This document shows positions 42,180-54,183 of a DNA stretch of 64,000 bases, piece after piece (position 1 is the stretch's first letter; every line of letters starts with the position of its first letter). Position numbers and translations under genes: made by a program. Where the stretch lies: NCBI GenBank assembly GCA_947044365.1, contig OX345636.1, forward strand, positions 19,942,548 through 20,006,547, written 5' to 3'. Below the pieces are notes generated by a model. It did no database searches. It had not been told where the DNA came from and saw only the letters and a list, made by a program, of their open reading frames with translations. The DNA comes from Petrosia ficiformis. Taxonomy: Eukaryota; Porifera; Demospongiae; Haplosclerida; Petrosiidae.

Positions 42180-43000
42180 TTGAAATAATACACACATGTG
42201 GGTAGTAGGTAGGTAAAGTTAAGTGATTATCAAAATGATAACAATAATATTTAAGTGGAACATGTGAGTTACAAAAAAAGATCTCAATGCAAACAACCAA
42301 ACTCAACCTCCCTAGATTGTAACAAAGTTCACAATTGTCCTATGCTTAACAAACAGAGCTTCTAAATTATTGGATTTGGCCATGGTCAGATCATGGGCTC
42401 TAATAGTTAGCATAAACATGGCTAATTAGAATGGGAACATTTTAACTTTGCATCGTCCAGGCCTGTGAAAGAACAGATGAATTGAAATGGTTTAGATAGA
42501 CTATATGATGTTCTACTATAGTGAGACTATTATTGAATATTTAACCATTGTACACATAATTAAGATGTTCTAAACATCAAACTATTCCAACAAGTGAATG
42601 AGACACAACAGACTATAATCATTACTAAAAGAATGCAGTAGATGAGCGTACAATCAAGAAAGCTTCGGGTTATTCTGTGGTTGAGTATGCGGTTAAATAA
42701 AACACGTGATATTACATATAACATATGTAGAGAAATTTCAGCATGAACTCCCTAGTGTTGGGCTCACCCTGATTATAACAAGTGAATTTTCTATTTTTAA
42801 AAATGCACATGTACATGTAGGTCATCTTTATAATATCGTAATATAGCTACCATTGAAACAAATTCCCTTGTATGAGAACACACTATGATAATATTTTACC
42901 ATATTTATTGTACTACAACTCATATGATCATTATTACCCGGAAGTCACATGACAGTATTATATAGTAACCAATTCACCAATGAAATTAGCACACTACTAT
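42180..43000. other. No gene seen
   Basis: AT-rich spacer, no exon recognised. Confidence 0.4.
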
Positions 43001-43008
43001 AATAAAAT

Positions 43009-43139
43009 TATTACTTTATCACCCAGATACCGGGAAATATCAATCATTGGATACACGTGTTGTCATTTGTCCTTTGGACTTGTGGCAATAGTAGCTTATT
43101 CAACTCATGATATATTTCCAGGTATCTGGGTGATAATAA
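43009..43139. repeat. Fold-back, 32-bp arms
   Basis: TTATCACCCAGATACCGGGAAATATCA faces TGATATATTTCCAGGTATCTGGGTGATAA across a ~65-bp loop. MITE-like. Confidence 0.8.
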
Positions 43140-43401
43140 CATATAGTTATACTTCTGAGTCACAGAATAGAACAAGGCATGATTTCATCAAAGTGACTGT
43201 ACAAGGAAGTATGCTATAGCACTCTTGCGCAGCATGTAAACAAAGTTTAAATGTGTGGAATAGCATTGGACTGGTCTATGGACTTGCTGTCTGAAAACGC
43301 AAATGTGTAAACACGTGAATTTACTGTGGTTGGCATTGTTACCTTTGTTGTCAGCCATTTGGTGTGCTTGTAGAAGGCCATGAAGCCATGACAAGAACTT
43401 T

Positions 43402-43444
43402 TACTATAAGGTGTTAAGCCATACTGGCTTAACACCTTATAGTA
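43402..43444. repeat. Perfect 20-bp-arm hairpin
   Basis: TACTATAAGGTGTTAAGCCA, loop TAC, then the exact complement. The outer sequence repeats GCCATACTGGCTT at 43461. Confidence 0.85.
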
Positions 43445-43767
43445 CACCTTGGTGGAGTGAGCCATACTGGCTTCTCGCAGTATTTTACTACAGAACTGCA
43501 ATTTTAAATATTTAAGTACAATTTCCTTCTTTTTTTTGGTGGAGTGATCTAGCAGATAAAGATTTCAATAATTAACAGTACTTCCTGTTATTCATGATAT
43601 TCATTATTTTATACATTTTCTACTGCAAATATTTGGTTATTGGAATGTTTGCCATGTTTAATCAAGGATTGGACTGTCAGCAACCACAGACATTTCATTT
43701 CTGTTAGTTATCACAGTTTATAATGAGCTAAAAGGTATAGGAGTATTCAGGTACATATTGCTCTGTT

Positions 43768-44187
43768 CTAATACAATGCATGGCCTCGATATTTCACTTG
43801 AAGGGAGTGAAAGTGCCTGCCCACATTTTGTTTAAACCATTTTGTCGAGATGTTGTCGCAAAGAGTGGGAATTCCACTGTTTGTAGCAGTGATTGTCACT
43901 ACAGCGAAAATACAAAAACAAATAGAAAAGTGGCCTGAACACTTTGTAGGTAAGCATTTATATCTAGTTTCCGATGTATGTGATCCATCATGTTCGAGAA
44001 AAAATGTACCTAAAAGTTCGATTTCCAGCTCTTTGTAATTTGGCTTATAAGTATTGGATAGCTGTGAAATTATAGCTGAAAGAAGCTCTTCCCAAGATCT
44101 GTTTAAAAGAATAGTTATCTTGTATGTAGCTGCAAAACCTTTTTGTAAAATAATAGTAACTAAAAAGGATATGAATATAATTACCAA
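43768..44187 (-). CDS. Hypothetical ORF
   Basis: Minus-strand frame of 139 codons. A hydrophobic start (IIFISFLVTIILQKGFA) precedes TYKITILLNRSWEELLSAII, LEIELLGTFFLEHDG and a Cys-rich part with GHFSICFCIFAVVTITATNS. A TTTTTAG acceptor and a GTACAT donor inside the frame hint that only 44160-44000 is an exon. No family recognised. Confidence 0.3.
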   Translation of the reverse strand: MVIIFISFLVTIILQKGFAATYKITILLNRSWEELLSAIISQLSNTYKPNYKELEIELLGTFFLEHDGSHTSETRYKCLPTKCSGHFSICFCIFAVVTITATNSGIPTLCDNISTKWFKQNVGRHFHSLQVKYRGHALY

Positions 44188-44415
44188 GCTAGAGTGCCAC
44201 CTTAACAGATGACCAGTACAATATGAATAGTTAATTAGAAATCAAAATATTAAATTTTGTGGAATATTTCAATTTCTAGTTATAACACAGGTCTGAGCTG
44301 TTCACAATTCTGCAACGAAAATTAACAAGTTCAGGACATACCAATAGACCTTTTCATAGTATTATTTTGGGATACTAGAATAACAGAAGTTCCTTATATA
44401 CACTAGGTCTTACAG

Positions 44416-44639
44416 CAGTGTTTTTGATAAGCTCATATGGTGCACCATTGGCTCAAAGAGCTTCTTATTTGGCACTGCACAGTTCTCTCTTTGGGCCAGT
44501 GGCACAGTTAATTATGATTATATTGTCACTAACAGCATTAACTCTTAGTTAATTGTCTTAAGATGTATTCCCAATGGCTCACACACTAACCATTTTTGAG
44601 TCAATTTGACCGATGCTTCAAAACGTATCAAAAACTCTG
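44416..44639 (+). mobile_element. hAT MITE (CAGTGTTTTTGATA), copy 1, perfect TSD
   Basis: Ends CAGTGTTTTTGATA and TATCAAAAACTCTG. The 8-bp target duplication TCTTACAG is identical on both sides (44408-44415, 44640-44647). 224 bp, non-coding. Confidence 0.92.
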
Positions 44640-44820
44640 TCTTACAGTATTAACTATTAAAATCAGCAGAGGAACAAAGAGCCAGGTTAGATTAATAGAA
44701 AACAATTTACAATCTTCAAAGTTGATGTGTTAACAAGTACTAACTACTAATTGTCAATGGCATAAAACAGAAGTGCTAAACACTCACTTTAGTTTAGTTA
44801 CATGGTTAGTACATTACCAT

Positions 44821-45427
44821 ATATACCAGGAGCCCATAATGACGTTGACCAGAAAGCGTAAGAGTAGGTGCGGTAATCGACCACACATTTAATTAAATTG
44901 GTCAAACTATCTGTCTGACCGTCTGTTACTATTTTTAGAACCCATGTGTATACGCCTTCGTTAAATATGGCGTCTACAATTCAACGATCTCCAAGGTTAG
45001 CTATGAAACAAATATGTATAGAGGCAGAAATGGAGTCACCTACTATCAGGAAAGTGAGAGCATGCTTTAGGAAAGTTGAGAAATAGCTGTTTAGTCCTAT
45101 TCAAGAGTGTTTGACATCATTGCCTTCTGTCATTGAAATGATTGCAGTGAAGGCTTCCTACTACTTTGTCAATGGCTTCACTAGGAACATCTTCACAGTC
45201 TACATGAGCCAGTATATTGCTTCTTTTCTCTGTTATACAGGAAACTTAGTCAATGTAGTATATGGTAACTGTTCATTTTCTAGAAGCCATATTTCACAAA
45301 GGCGTATACACATGGGTTCTAAAAATAGTAACAGACGGTCAGACAGATAGTTTGAACAATTTAATTAAATGTGTGGTCGTTTACCGCTCCTAGTCTTACG
45401 CTTTCGTCATTATGGGCTCCTGTATAT
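44821..45427. mobile_element. Long-inverted-repeat element, ~610 bp
   Basis: Arms 44821-44956 and 45301-45427 are near-identical complements (CAGGAGCCCATAATGACG, AATTGGTCAAACTATCTGTC, ATTTTTAGAACCCATGTGTA). The 340-bp centre has no transposase. Confidence 0.88.
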
Positions 45428-46180
45428 ACATGTAGCTGTTTTTTCTTTTCGAGGACTTAAAAATTTGTGGTAAGAGAAAACTGTTCGATTATTGGTGGAT
45501 TTTGCCAATCAAAATTTCATGACATGATTCATGCAAGAGATTGCAATCGATTAAATAATGCATAAATAAATTTCCGAGTTATTCAATTGACTATGAATTT
45601 AAATGAAAATACATTCCTTGTCAAAAATTACCTACTATACAGTACTCAAGGGATGTACATGTAGCTTGAACATGATTATGGGTTGTGTAGCAAGACATAA
45701 GTGGCCATGCATAGTATAAGTCATATTTTGTACTATTCTGGGCTTGGCCTTATTGATACAATCAGTCCGCTATGTCCTGTTTCATGTAATCAGAAATATC
45801 AAATTAATGGAATTTACGTATACGACTGGGGTTAAATCTTACTGGTTTAGTGAAGAGGTGGAACCCTCTATAAGTATTAAAGTAAATCCATAATACATGG
45901 TATATGTATTTCTGAGGTGAAACCCTCTTGTCACTAGTACTTTGGAGGCCAATCCCTCTACATGTACATGTATGTGCCACCTATTGTAGTAAACACATCA
46001 TCCATGACATTTCTGAGTATGTTTTGTACAGTAGACTCACAGTCCCTAGCATCTCTAAGGCAATGTGCTTCACGTATATGGTATATAATGCACAATTAAC
46101 CGATAGCCAGGCTCCATGTGTTATAAGTAGGGCTGAAACAAATGTTGTTTTATACAAAATATTTGTTCATTATTTTGGTA
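45428..46180. other. No gene seen
   Basis: A GTGAAACCCTCT/GGTGGAACCCTCT motif repeats loosely at 45855-45960. No coding exon supported. Confidence 0.4.
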
Positions 46181-46600
46181 TTTGAATGTATTTTTATGGC
46201 CCATAGGGCCATCCCTATGATTGCTTTCCCACGGGTTCAAACTATATATATATACATACATATTCTTGTGTCCACTTGCGCAAGTATGCGTTGTATATGT
46301 AGTTAAGGAAGTTGCATCATTCCCGGGGGCATGTAATAGAATGAGCGCTCGAGCTCTGCTGCAGCAGCAGGAAGAAAGAAAGAAAGCTGCTACATAGAAA
46401 CTGGAACTAATAGCAATCTATTCTACTTGAAATATATTCCTAAAGTTCTACAAGATCCTTTAAAATGTCAGGAGAGTAGGTAATGAAAATAATAACTATA
46501 ATAGGCTGTTGTGTTTCAGGGTTGATAAAGTCAGCCGAGATTACTGAATGCTGGACACCAAGCAATCATAGGGATACTTTTTTCTCTATATATCTTGTTT
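46180..46600 (-). mobile_element. GGCCCTACGGGCC family, extended copy (inverted)
   Basis: Begins TATGGCCCATAGGGCCATCC, then TTGCGCAAGTATGCGTTGTA and CATTCCCGGGGGCAT. It continues into sequence that is the complement of 31630-31970 up to AGGGATACTTTTTTCTCTAT. Confidence 0.75.
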
Positions 46601-49240
46601 TTATACCTTTAATAATACCAGCAAATTTTGTTCTTGACATGCCTTCAAGATCTTCTCCTTCAGATGTGCAAAAACCGCAATGCAATAATATACCTAATGA
46701 CAGAGACACAAAATAAAAATCAAACTAAAATTACATTAAGTGTGTATTAATTTACAAATTGTTTGTTAATTTCATCCTCTTCCAATTCTAACTTCAAACA
46801 ATAAATGGTAATGTTTACAATTTAAAAGATATTCTGGCAATTATAATGTTATGAAAAATACTTGCCTAATATTTTATTACTATAGCAACATATTCCACAT
46901 GTACATTACACATCCTTCACTATCACTTTAGTCACTACAAGGTTGCTACAAGTCACCAACTCCATGTTGCTTGATGGCTACCTTTTACCATCCACTAGGT
47001 AACTTTGGATCATGTCTGAATATCATGTGTTTGCTTAGTGCATAACATATGCACACTTATAAATATGTTGTGTAGATTATAGCGTGACATCATACTAGGT
47101 GTAGCTGTGATTCTACATGCTACAACAAGTGTGCTTGCTATAATCAAGCTGTTGATAATGACATGTACATGTGTATAAGCCCTGATTGATAGATGTCATG
47201 TAGTCTACTGTTATAACTTATGTTTACATATTCATGTATTTAATTACATAAATTGTGTTTATGTATTCATCATGGTCTTCTTTGAATGTATAATAACACA
47301 CTAAAATATTCTTTATAAATGAATATTTTGGCCCAGAGGCAGTGTTGCTGCTAAGAAATTACTAAGAAATTACATATGAGGGTCAAATTGTTATGTTTTT
47401 ATATGTCTGATCCAGTTGACAAGATTATGTTGCGTCACATAATAACTGGAATGCATCAAAACAACATCATAAATGCTAACAATTACATATATACATGTAT
47501 ATATACGTTTCATAAACTTATTAAAGACTGTCGCTTTCACTTCCTGACTCTGAGTGAGACTCTAAAGCAACAAAGCAACTCGATTTTAGCTGCTTTGGAT
47601 CATGGAAACAGGTAAGGACAGTAAAACGCATTTTACACATAGTCATTGCACACGAGGAAGACGTATTCTAAATAATGCCCAATCAAAAGTTAATTAATTT
47701 TCTGAAAATTAATAACAATGGCGCATCAGAGCACTGATCACTGCGTCTGGAATTGCTTAGAGAGCGTCAGAGGCGTGCCATACAAGCTTAGCAACAACAC
47801 TGCCCAGAGGCCTTCTTCAGATACAAAGACCTATAATATTATACAGTTTACACTTTCCTTTATTATATACGAGTGGATGGATGATAGTTTACAAGGTCCT
47901 AAAATACATTATATAACATAATGGCACGAGTCAATAGTGAATATAAATAAAACACTATCATGCAATATCTTATATAATGTTTTTAAAGACCTTTTGAACT
48001 CCATCCATTCACTTCTTTTGTGTGATTGTTCCATGCACTTGTATATCAAGGAAGCTGTAAGCTGTACAAACATGTACAATCATTCTAAGCCTCTGGGCTG
48101 AAACATTTTTTATAAATCTTTTTATATGTTCAAAGAAACCCTTGTTGGATACACGATTATATTATATTCTTGTCTATATTTTACCTGATAGTCAACACCC
48201 ATCACAACATTTAAAACAATGTATAGACAAATCTCCGGCCAGTCAAGATAATTCCAGAAACATTGATTAATCCAGTCTTGACACACCTACATGTAATAAT
48301 AGACTGAAATAGACACAAGATAAATTAGATAAAACTTGCTTGCGAAGGACAATAGCCTGATATTCTGAATGCAGAGTGCACTAGTGGTAACTCTGTCTGT
48401 AATAAGGAATAATACAATGGATCAATTGTGTGTGAATTTGATTTTATGGAAATGTTACACATTGTATATTTTATATACAAAACCAGTGTTTCCCCCAAAG
48501 GGTGTACCACAAAAGCATTTAGTCTTGCTCCCTTACTCTTTATTTTTTAATTTAATATTGACAAACACTGCTTTACAAATTACAACACTAATTGAACACT
48601 GTTCACCAAACATTCCATACCACTGATGCACTCCTCAACCCTTAATATTTATCATGAGGGAAATACCACAAACTTGCCATGAGTAGATCACAAGTTTACA
48701 ACCGCAAATACATGTATACACTATACAGCTAAGTGTAGTAAGACTGGTAACATTTACCTGTAGTATAAGCTCTATATGATGCATTGATACACAACATAAT
48801 AAGTCCTGAGGAAAGAAATATAATGCACAAAATAATTAATATCAAGATACATTTCAACTCTATTAAAGTTGTGAAAATGTAAAAATAAACCTTTAGAGGC
48901 AGGAATAAGTGACTGAATTTTGTAAACGGGAGACCACTATTAAAGATCTAACTGGCTTAACGTGCAGAACAGTATCCTAACAAGTGGAACAAAAGCTCAA
49001 TTAGCAGTCTCTTCATCAACAGTCAGTGACATGTGTGCCGTTGGATACCTTTGCAAGTACGACTGGTGGACTCCTCGAATGGCCCACAAATCAACTGATG
49101 TTGGTAGTAAATGGACCAGAAATGTACATAGCAAATCGCCAGTGCTAGGCAAAGGTAGAGTGGATAAGACTTATGCAAGGTGTTATTTTAATATGCAGGC
49201 ATGAGAAAAATAGAAGCAAAGGAAAATGGAAAAAGGTAGG
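46601..49240. other. No gene seen
   Basis: 2.6 kb of AT-rich DNA with ACATGTAC patches. Open frames at 47376, 47718 and 48962 have no recognisable motif. One ends at a possible GTAAGG donor (47614) but has no partner. Confidence 0.4.
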
Positions 49241-49244
49241 AATC

Positions 49245-49320
49245 CAACTGTGGATTGAACCCAGGACCTTCTGATATGTCATCAGGCACTCTTACAACCT
49301 GAGCCAGCAGACTCCTTGAT
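49245..49320 (-). repeat. tRNA-like SINE head (fragment)
   Basis: The complement reads GGCTCAGGTTGTAAGAGTGC...GGTCCTGGGTTCAATCC, an A-box-like and a B-box-like (GGTTCAATCC) segment at tRNA spacing. No closed acceptor stem, so it is a SINE or tRNA relic. A second B-box-like GGTCCTGGGTTCAATCCCC is at 51293 (plus). Confidence 0.5.
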
Positions 49321-49384
49321 GACAGAGGAGTGTGGAATCACAAAGCTAGCTTCAAAACCTGCTGTTTCTAACTCCCTTTATATG

Positions 49385-50045
49385 TAAACAGACAAGTAAG
49401 ACAGGAGAATTTGTTGTCACATTGTAAATTTTAGTGTGGTGTATAGATGACAATACACCTGAAGACTGTAACAAGAATTTATTATTTTGTAAGCCTAAAA
49501 TTGATTTTTTTTGGTAACTAATACTAAAAGTGGTTGCATTTGGTATACTAAACAACACTAACACACTAATACCAGATATTAATTATCAAATTATGAGATA
49601 ATACACTTTGAAGCACATAGTGAAGTATGCAGGTCATGCTACCTTGAAGGAAATGTTTTTATTTTACACTCTCTGAAATTGATTTTGTTGGGGAAATCAT
49701 TAATTGCTTCATGAATCTAGGGGGTGGGGTCTTAAGTTGGGGGTGGGAATCCCGGTGTGTCCTCCCCTCTATATAAATGATTCTGTTGGAGAAATCAGTA
49801 ATTGCTTCATGAATCTAGGGAGGGTGGGGTCTTAGGTTGTGGATGGTAATCCCGGTGTGTCCTCCCCTCTATATTAATACAGTATAGAGAATTCATCATA
49901 CTTTTCTTCTGTTTGAATGATACTTCCATGCATAAGCAGAACAAGAAAGACTGGAGAATTTGTTGATGAATTGAAGTGTGGCATCTACTGCATTTTGATG
50001 ACAATACTGCGACATAATCATGAAGACAGTAACAAGAAACCAATC
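49385..50045. repeat. Interleaved tandem duplications
   Basis: Block 1: TTGCTTCATGAATCTAGG...AATCCCGGTGTGTCCTCCCC at 49690-49780 and again at 49800-49870 (~107-bp period). Block 2: AGGAGAATTTGTTG...TGACAATAC...AAGACTGTAACAAG at 49400-49480 and GGAGAATTTGTTG...TGACAATACTGC...AAGACAGTAACAAG at 49950-50040. Confidence 0.8.
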
Positions 50046-51290
50046 ACATCCATCATCTGTATGATAAATGATAAAAAAAATTAATAATTTTGTTCATAAT
50101 ATGATACAGCACATTTTTCAATTCATTGATCATTACTTAACAGCTGCACCTGCTTCGTAGAAACAAGAAGTACATTATTATGTAATAGTAGTTTCACTAG
50201 TTTGATCATTCAAAAGTTTAATTTCATTTATTTCTTTTATTACTTAATGAGTTATCAAGAACTAATCAAAAACCAGGAACAAAATCAAAATCAACAACAT
50301 TTTTTTCAATTTATAATGGGAACTAAATCAGAATCAAAACTTTTCTCAAGTTTGGAACCAGAACTAAAACAGATTTTTCAGGTTGGTACTAAAACTATAA
50401 CAAACTCAACAGGATTTTCAAACTCTGAACTATAACTAAAATCATAACTAAAACAACATTTAATACTAAAACAACACTACAATTCTCATTTTAATTTTCT
50501 TACTGTTTAGTTACATGTTACCATGACAACAAACAAACCTTGTCTCTTAATACCACTTTGCAGTAGTAAGTTACATAAACTTGGTCTATCTGATTCCTTT
50601 AATATTCCGATCTGTTGACCATATCTAAATTACATGATTTATTAGTGACAATGATAAACCACTCTTGATCTACCTCATTACTAGTTCAATTCCCATTAAG
50701 TCCATTTTAGACAAATCATAATCTGTGTATCAACTGACAAGTCATAACATGTCCACATACATGATAACAAACATACTTATGGGGCTTTTAACAGCAACTT
50801 TTTTCTCTTTGATCAGGTTAACACATTTCTCTAATAACACACCTATATCTGTAGTGTAGTATGTATAAATGACATTGGATACTTAATTAACTATATATAT
50901 ATACAACTAAAACCATTTTTATTTAGTATTGGGACTTATAGTTTACTAAACTATAACTAAATTAAAAATAACTATATCTAATTAAAACCTTTTTAAATTG
51001 CTTAGTTAATTAACTGTATTAATAACTGAAATTTCGTGCGAGGGTTAATAACACTAAACAATGCTCAGTATAACTATAATAATTTTGATCAAATGCTTAC
51101 TGTTCGTGTACAGGAAGTCAGTTAAAGCACATGTACATGTATTTACATGTAGGTGCTCTGGAGTTACTACCTGGATACATAGGGTCAGGCTTACTTGGGC
51201 AATGCCCGAGTTAATAATTCTATAATAATTATTAATAATAGTTAATTGAAAGTTAATCAGTGCGACGTGTAAAAATGAAGAGAAAGCCGA
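50046..51290. other. No gene seen
   Basis: Simple AAAACTAAAATC-type A/C/T-rich stretches at 50240-50480 and 50900-51000. No coding exon recognised. Confidence 0.4.
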
Positions 51291-51435
51291 GGGTCCTGGG
51301 TTCAATCCCCAGTTATCCTTGCCTTCTATCTCTCTCATGCCCCTGTCACTACGCCCCTGACTATGTGCTTATACAAGTGGTTTCGCAATGAAAATCAAGC
51401 TAATTTACATACAGACATACATACATACATACATA

Positions 51436-51590
51436 CAGCCCAGATCAGACGCAAGTTAACACACGTGCGAGGTGAACTTGCGAGTAACTCGAATGTTACT
51501 CGCACTGTACTCTCGTGCATTCGTACTTGCGTGCATTCGTACGTTTGTGCATGTGCGTGTGCACGCTCGAGCACTCAAGGGCGCGCAATA
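51436..51590 (+). mobile_element. Solo Tc1-like terminus
   Basis: TA followed by CAGCCCAGATCAGACGCAAG and TTAAC, matching in inverse the terminus at 54961. GC-rich subterminal DNA with TCGTGCATTCGTAC repeats follows. hAT coding sequence starts at ~51590, so the element is truncated there. Confidence 0.7.
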
Positions 51591-52771
51591 CCAGCAAATT
51601 GCAAACGTCATGTTTGGACAGCATAACAGTGCCGTATCTTGTTTTAAGGAAAAAGTTCCAAATATTTTTGTTCTTCGTTGCATGTCACAGTGCACACTTG
51701 TGTGCTTCTCACGCATGTGAGAAGCTCCCTCATACAGCCGAAGACCTCATCCACGATGTGTACAATTATTTTAGCTATAGTACCAAGCAGAATTTGGTCT
51801 AATACAATTATTTGCTGAGGTAGAGCCACATCGGCTTCTTAAATGGTGTCAGACCCGTTGGCTATCGCTTCATTCATGCATCCATCGATTGATTGAGCAG
51901 TGGGATGTATACTTTCAGGCTGTCACTGCTACAGATAATTTGTTAGCATCTCAAAAAATTTTGACTCAATTACAAAATCCAATATGGAAACTTTATTTAC
52001 GTTTCCTCGACTTCGTACTCCCAAAATTCACTCTAAAATGTCAATCCACCTCCTATCTCAGGGATTAGATATACTGTACAGAAATGTTTTAAGCTGCTAT
52101 ATGAAGGAAGGATATTGGAGGAAGAATTGCCTGACAGACATAGATCCAACTTCACAGGTAAATTTATTGCCCTTACCGAGCATGTATATGGAGCAAAAGT
52201 TACGTTACTGCTGACAACACCAGATTACTTGCAACGAGCAACAGATGTTCAGTACGTTTTGAGAAAGGTACAGGAATTTTATATAGAAGCAGCTTTACAG
52301 ATTAAAGCAAGATTCCCTATTGGTGATGCCTTGATTGAGATGTTCGAGGTTCTCGATCCAAATGCAAGTCATTCGAAGTTCCCTTCTCTTGTACCACTGG
52401 CTGCTAGTTTTCCAAATATAATTTCTGTCTGTGACTTGCAAAAGCTGGATGACGAATGGCGAAAATTGGCCATAGGAACACTTCCATTCTAGAACCAGAA
52501 GAATTTTGGGGCAAACTGCTGGAAGTAACGGATGGGGCTGGATGTCCACAGTTCAAAACATTGTGCGGGTTTATGACTACCTTATTGAGTTTGTCACATG
52601 CTAATGTCGACGTAGAGAGGATATTTTCCTCAGTAAATATCATTAAAATGAAATCAAGAAACAGGCTCAAAACCTCTACAGTCTGTGCTCTTTTAAAAGC
52701 AAAAAATGGTATCAAATATAGCGGTGGGTGTGTTGAGTTCTCTCCAGCATCAGATTTGGAAAAAAAATGAC
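51590..52771 (+). pseudogene. hAT transposase relic, several frameshifts
   Basis: Pieces in different frames keep hAT order. ANVMFGQHNSAVSCFKEKVP (51594-51655) and FFVACHSAHLCASHACEKLP with DLIHDVYNYFSY (51675-51785) are the catalytic core. LLKWCQTRWLSLHSCIHRLI and EQWDVYFQAV (51835-51925) follow. Then come EEELPDRHRSNFTGKFIALT, PIGDALIEMFEVLDPNASHS (52115-52492), and LLSLSHANVDVERIFSSVNI with MKSRNRLKTST (52510-52771), the dimerisation region. At least four shifts and one stop (52073) make it inactive. Confidence 0.75.
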
Positions 52772-53087
52772 TTTAGCAAATTTATACAGTGGAGAAAATT
52801 TTGATGATTCAGATTTTGACTGACAGAGCAAAACCATCTTCATAAACTCGTACTCTTAAAATTCTTAATAATATAAATCTCATTGACTTGACCATTTTAT
52901 TGACCTAAAAAAAAAAAAGAAAAAAAAATTAAAATGAACATTCATAACCAATAACATTTTCATTGTCAAAATTAAAAATTACTAAAATTTAAGAACATGA
53001 ACTTTTTAATAACTTTCATGAACTTTCTGCTCAACCCATTTGGCAACCCTGGCTGCAATAACTGTCAAGTGTCAACCTCTAATATAG

Positions 53088-53774
53088 ATAAAAGACACTC
53101 AAGATTTGTATCTAGTGCAATTCAAAATCGATAACAGTCTTTGTATGATTGAAGACACGAAATTTGAAACCAAAGATAATATTGAGATTGGCACAGTAAA
53201 ACATGTGAAATATGGTACATCATACCTCGATGCGACAATAGTCGGAATAGGTAAGTACATTGTATATCTACATATAAATTGTATATATAACATTGTTATA
53301 CTCTTTATAAAGGTGACAAGAAACCTCTGTCAAAAACAGAAAATAATTTGTTGGAACAAAAAAAATCAAAAACCAACAAACGAAAAGTAGGCAAATCTAT
53401 TTTCCCAATATTGTTATATGATCTTCTTCAATCACAGATTCAAAGTCAGGAAGATAAACCTAGTAAATCAAGAAAAACAAACAGTGGAGGAAAACATACA
53501 TCAAAAAAGCTACCAAAACAAAAGGTAAGTGCCTATATAATAGCCTACAGTCATCAATTATTATAATAAATATCTATGTAAAACAACCAACAGGAAGACT
53601 TTAAAATCATATGCTTGGGATCACCAGGGAAACCCGAACTAACCAATGTAAGTAATATACTTTGCACTTGATATTTATTTAATTAATATTTCATTTTAAT
53701 TACAGGCACAATCAATAGAAACCATAAAAAAACCTTCAATAGAAACCATAGAAACCATAGAAAACCATCAATAG
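53088..53774 (+). CDS. Short spliced gene, BEN-gene-type N-terminus
   Basis: Four in-phase exons: 53088-53250, 53313-53524, 53594-53646 and 53706-53774. Introns are 50-70 bp with GTAAGT donors. Exon 1 encodes DLYLVQFKIDNSLCMIEDTK and KHVKYGTSYLDATIVGIG, a small beta-rich domain of the YLVQYxxDxxLxVV...VKYG type seen at the N-termini of invertebrate BEN-domain proteins. Exon 2 is Lys/Ser-rich (KKSKTNKRKVGKS, LLYDLLQSQIQSQED) and likely nuclear. Exon 3 reads EDFKIICLGSPGKPELTN, exon 4 is an IETIKKPSIETIETIE repeat ending in TAG. No BEN domain follows, so the gene is truncated or alternatively ended. The upstream exon with the start codon is missing. Confidence 0.6.
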
Positions 53775-53840
53775 AACCAAAACAAAAGGTAAGTACCTAT
53801 ATAATAGCCTACAGTTATCAATTATTATAATAAATTTTGA
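53775..53840 (+). repeat. Duplicated exon 2 end and donor
   Basis: CAAAACAAAAGGTAAGTACCTATATAATAGCCTACAG repeats exon 2's last bases, its splice donor and intron start (53515-53572) 265 bp downstream, with one base changed near the donor. Confidence 0.8.
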
Positions 53841-54180
53841 TAGTGCAAGACTTTATCTCGTTTTTTGTTAAACGAGCTCTCTCTGGGGTCAATATGGCCG
53901 ACTTTTATTGTTGCTTGATGACTTGGAGAGAGACGGAATCTGACGGAATGACGGATATCTTCCCAGACATTTCATGATGACTTCAAGGTCTCATTACATC
54001 GGTAAATGCAAGGTGAATGTGTGATATGATTGGACAGAATATATCTATTCTACTAGTCAGCTAGTTAGAAGAAGTACAGTTTTACCTGTAGTAAAACACA
54101 CTATATACTATCTGTATGAACATTTTTTGTAAAACATCTGCCTTTCAGTTTACATCTTTATTTACTTTCAATTTCTGTTT
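53841..54180. other. No gene seen
   Basis: AT-rich spacer with GACGGAATCTGACGGAATGACGG near 53935. Nothing supported. Confidence 0.4.
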
Positions 54181-54183
54181 TAT

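Noticed and set aside
48962..49204. 80-codon plus-strand frame
   Set aside because: Non-ATG start, no motif, no splice context. Left as unassigned.
51285..51325. Second B-box-like GGTCCTGGGTTCAATCCCC
   Set aside because: No A-box or stems at tRNA spacing. Likely a SINE fragment like that at 49245.
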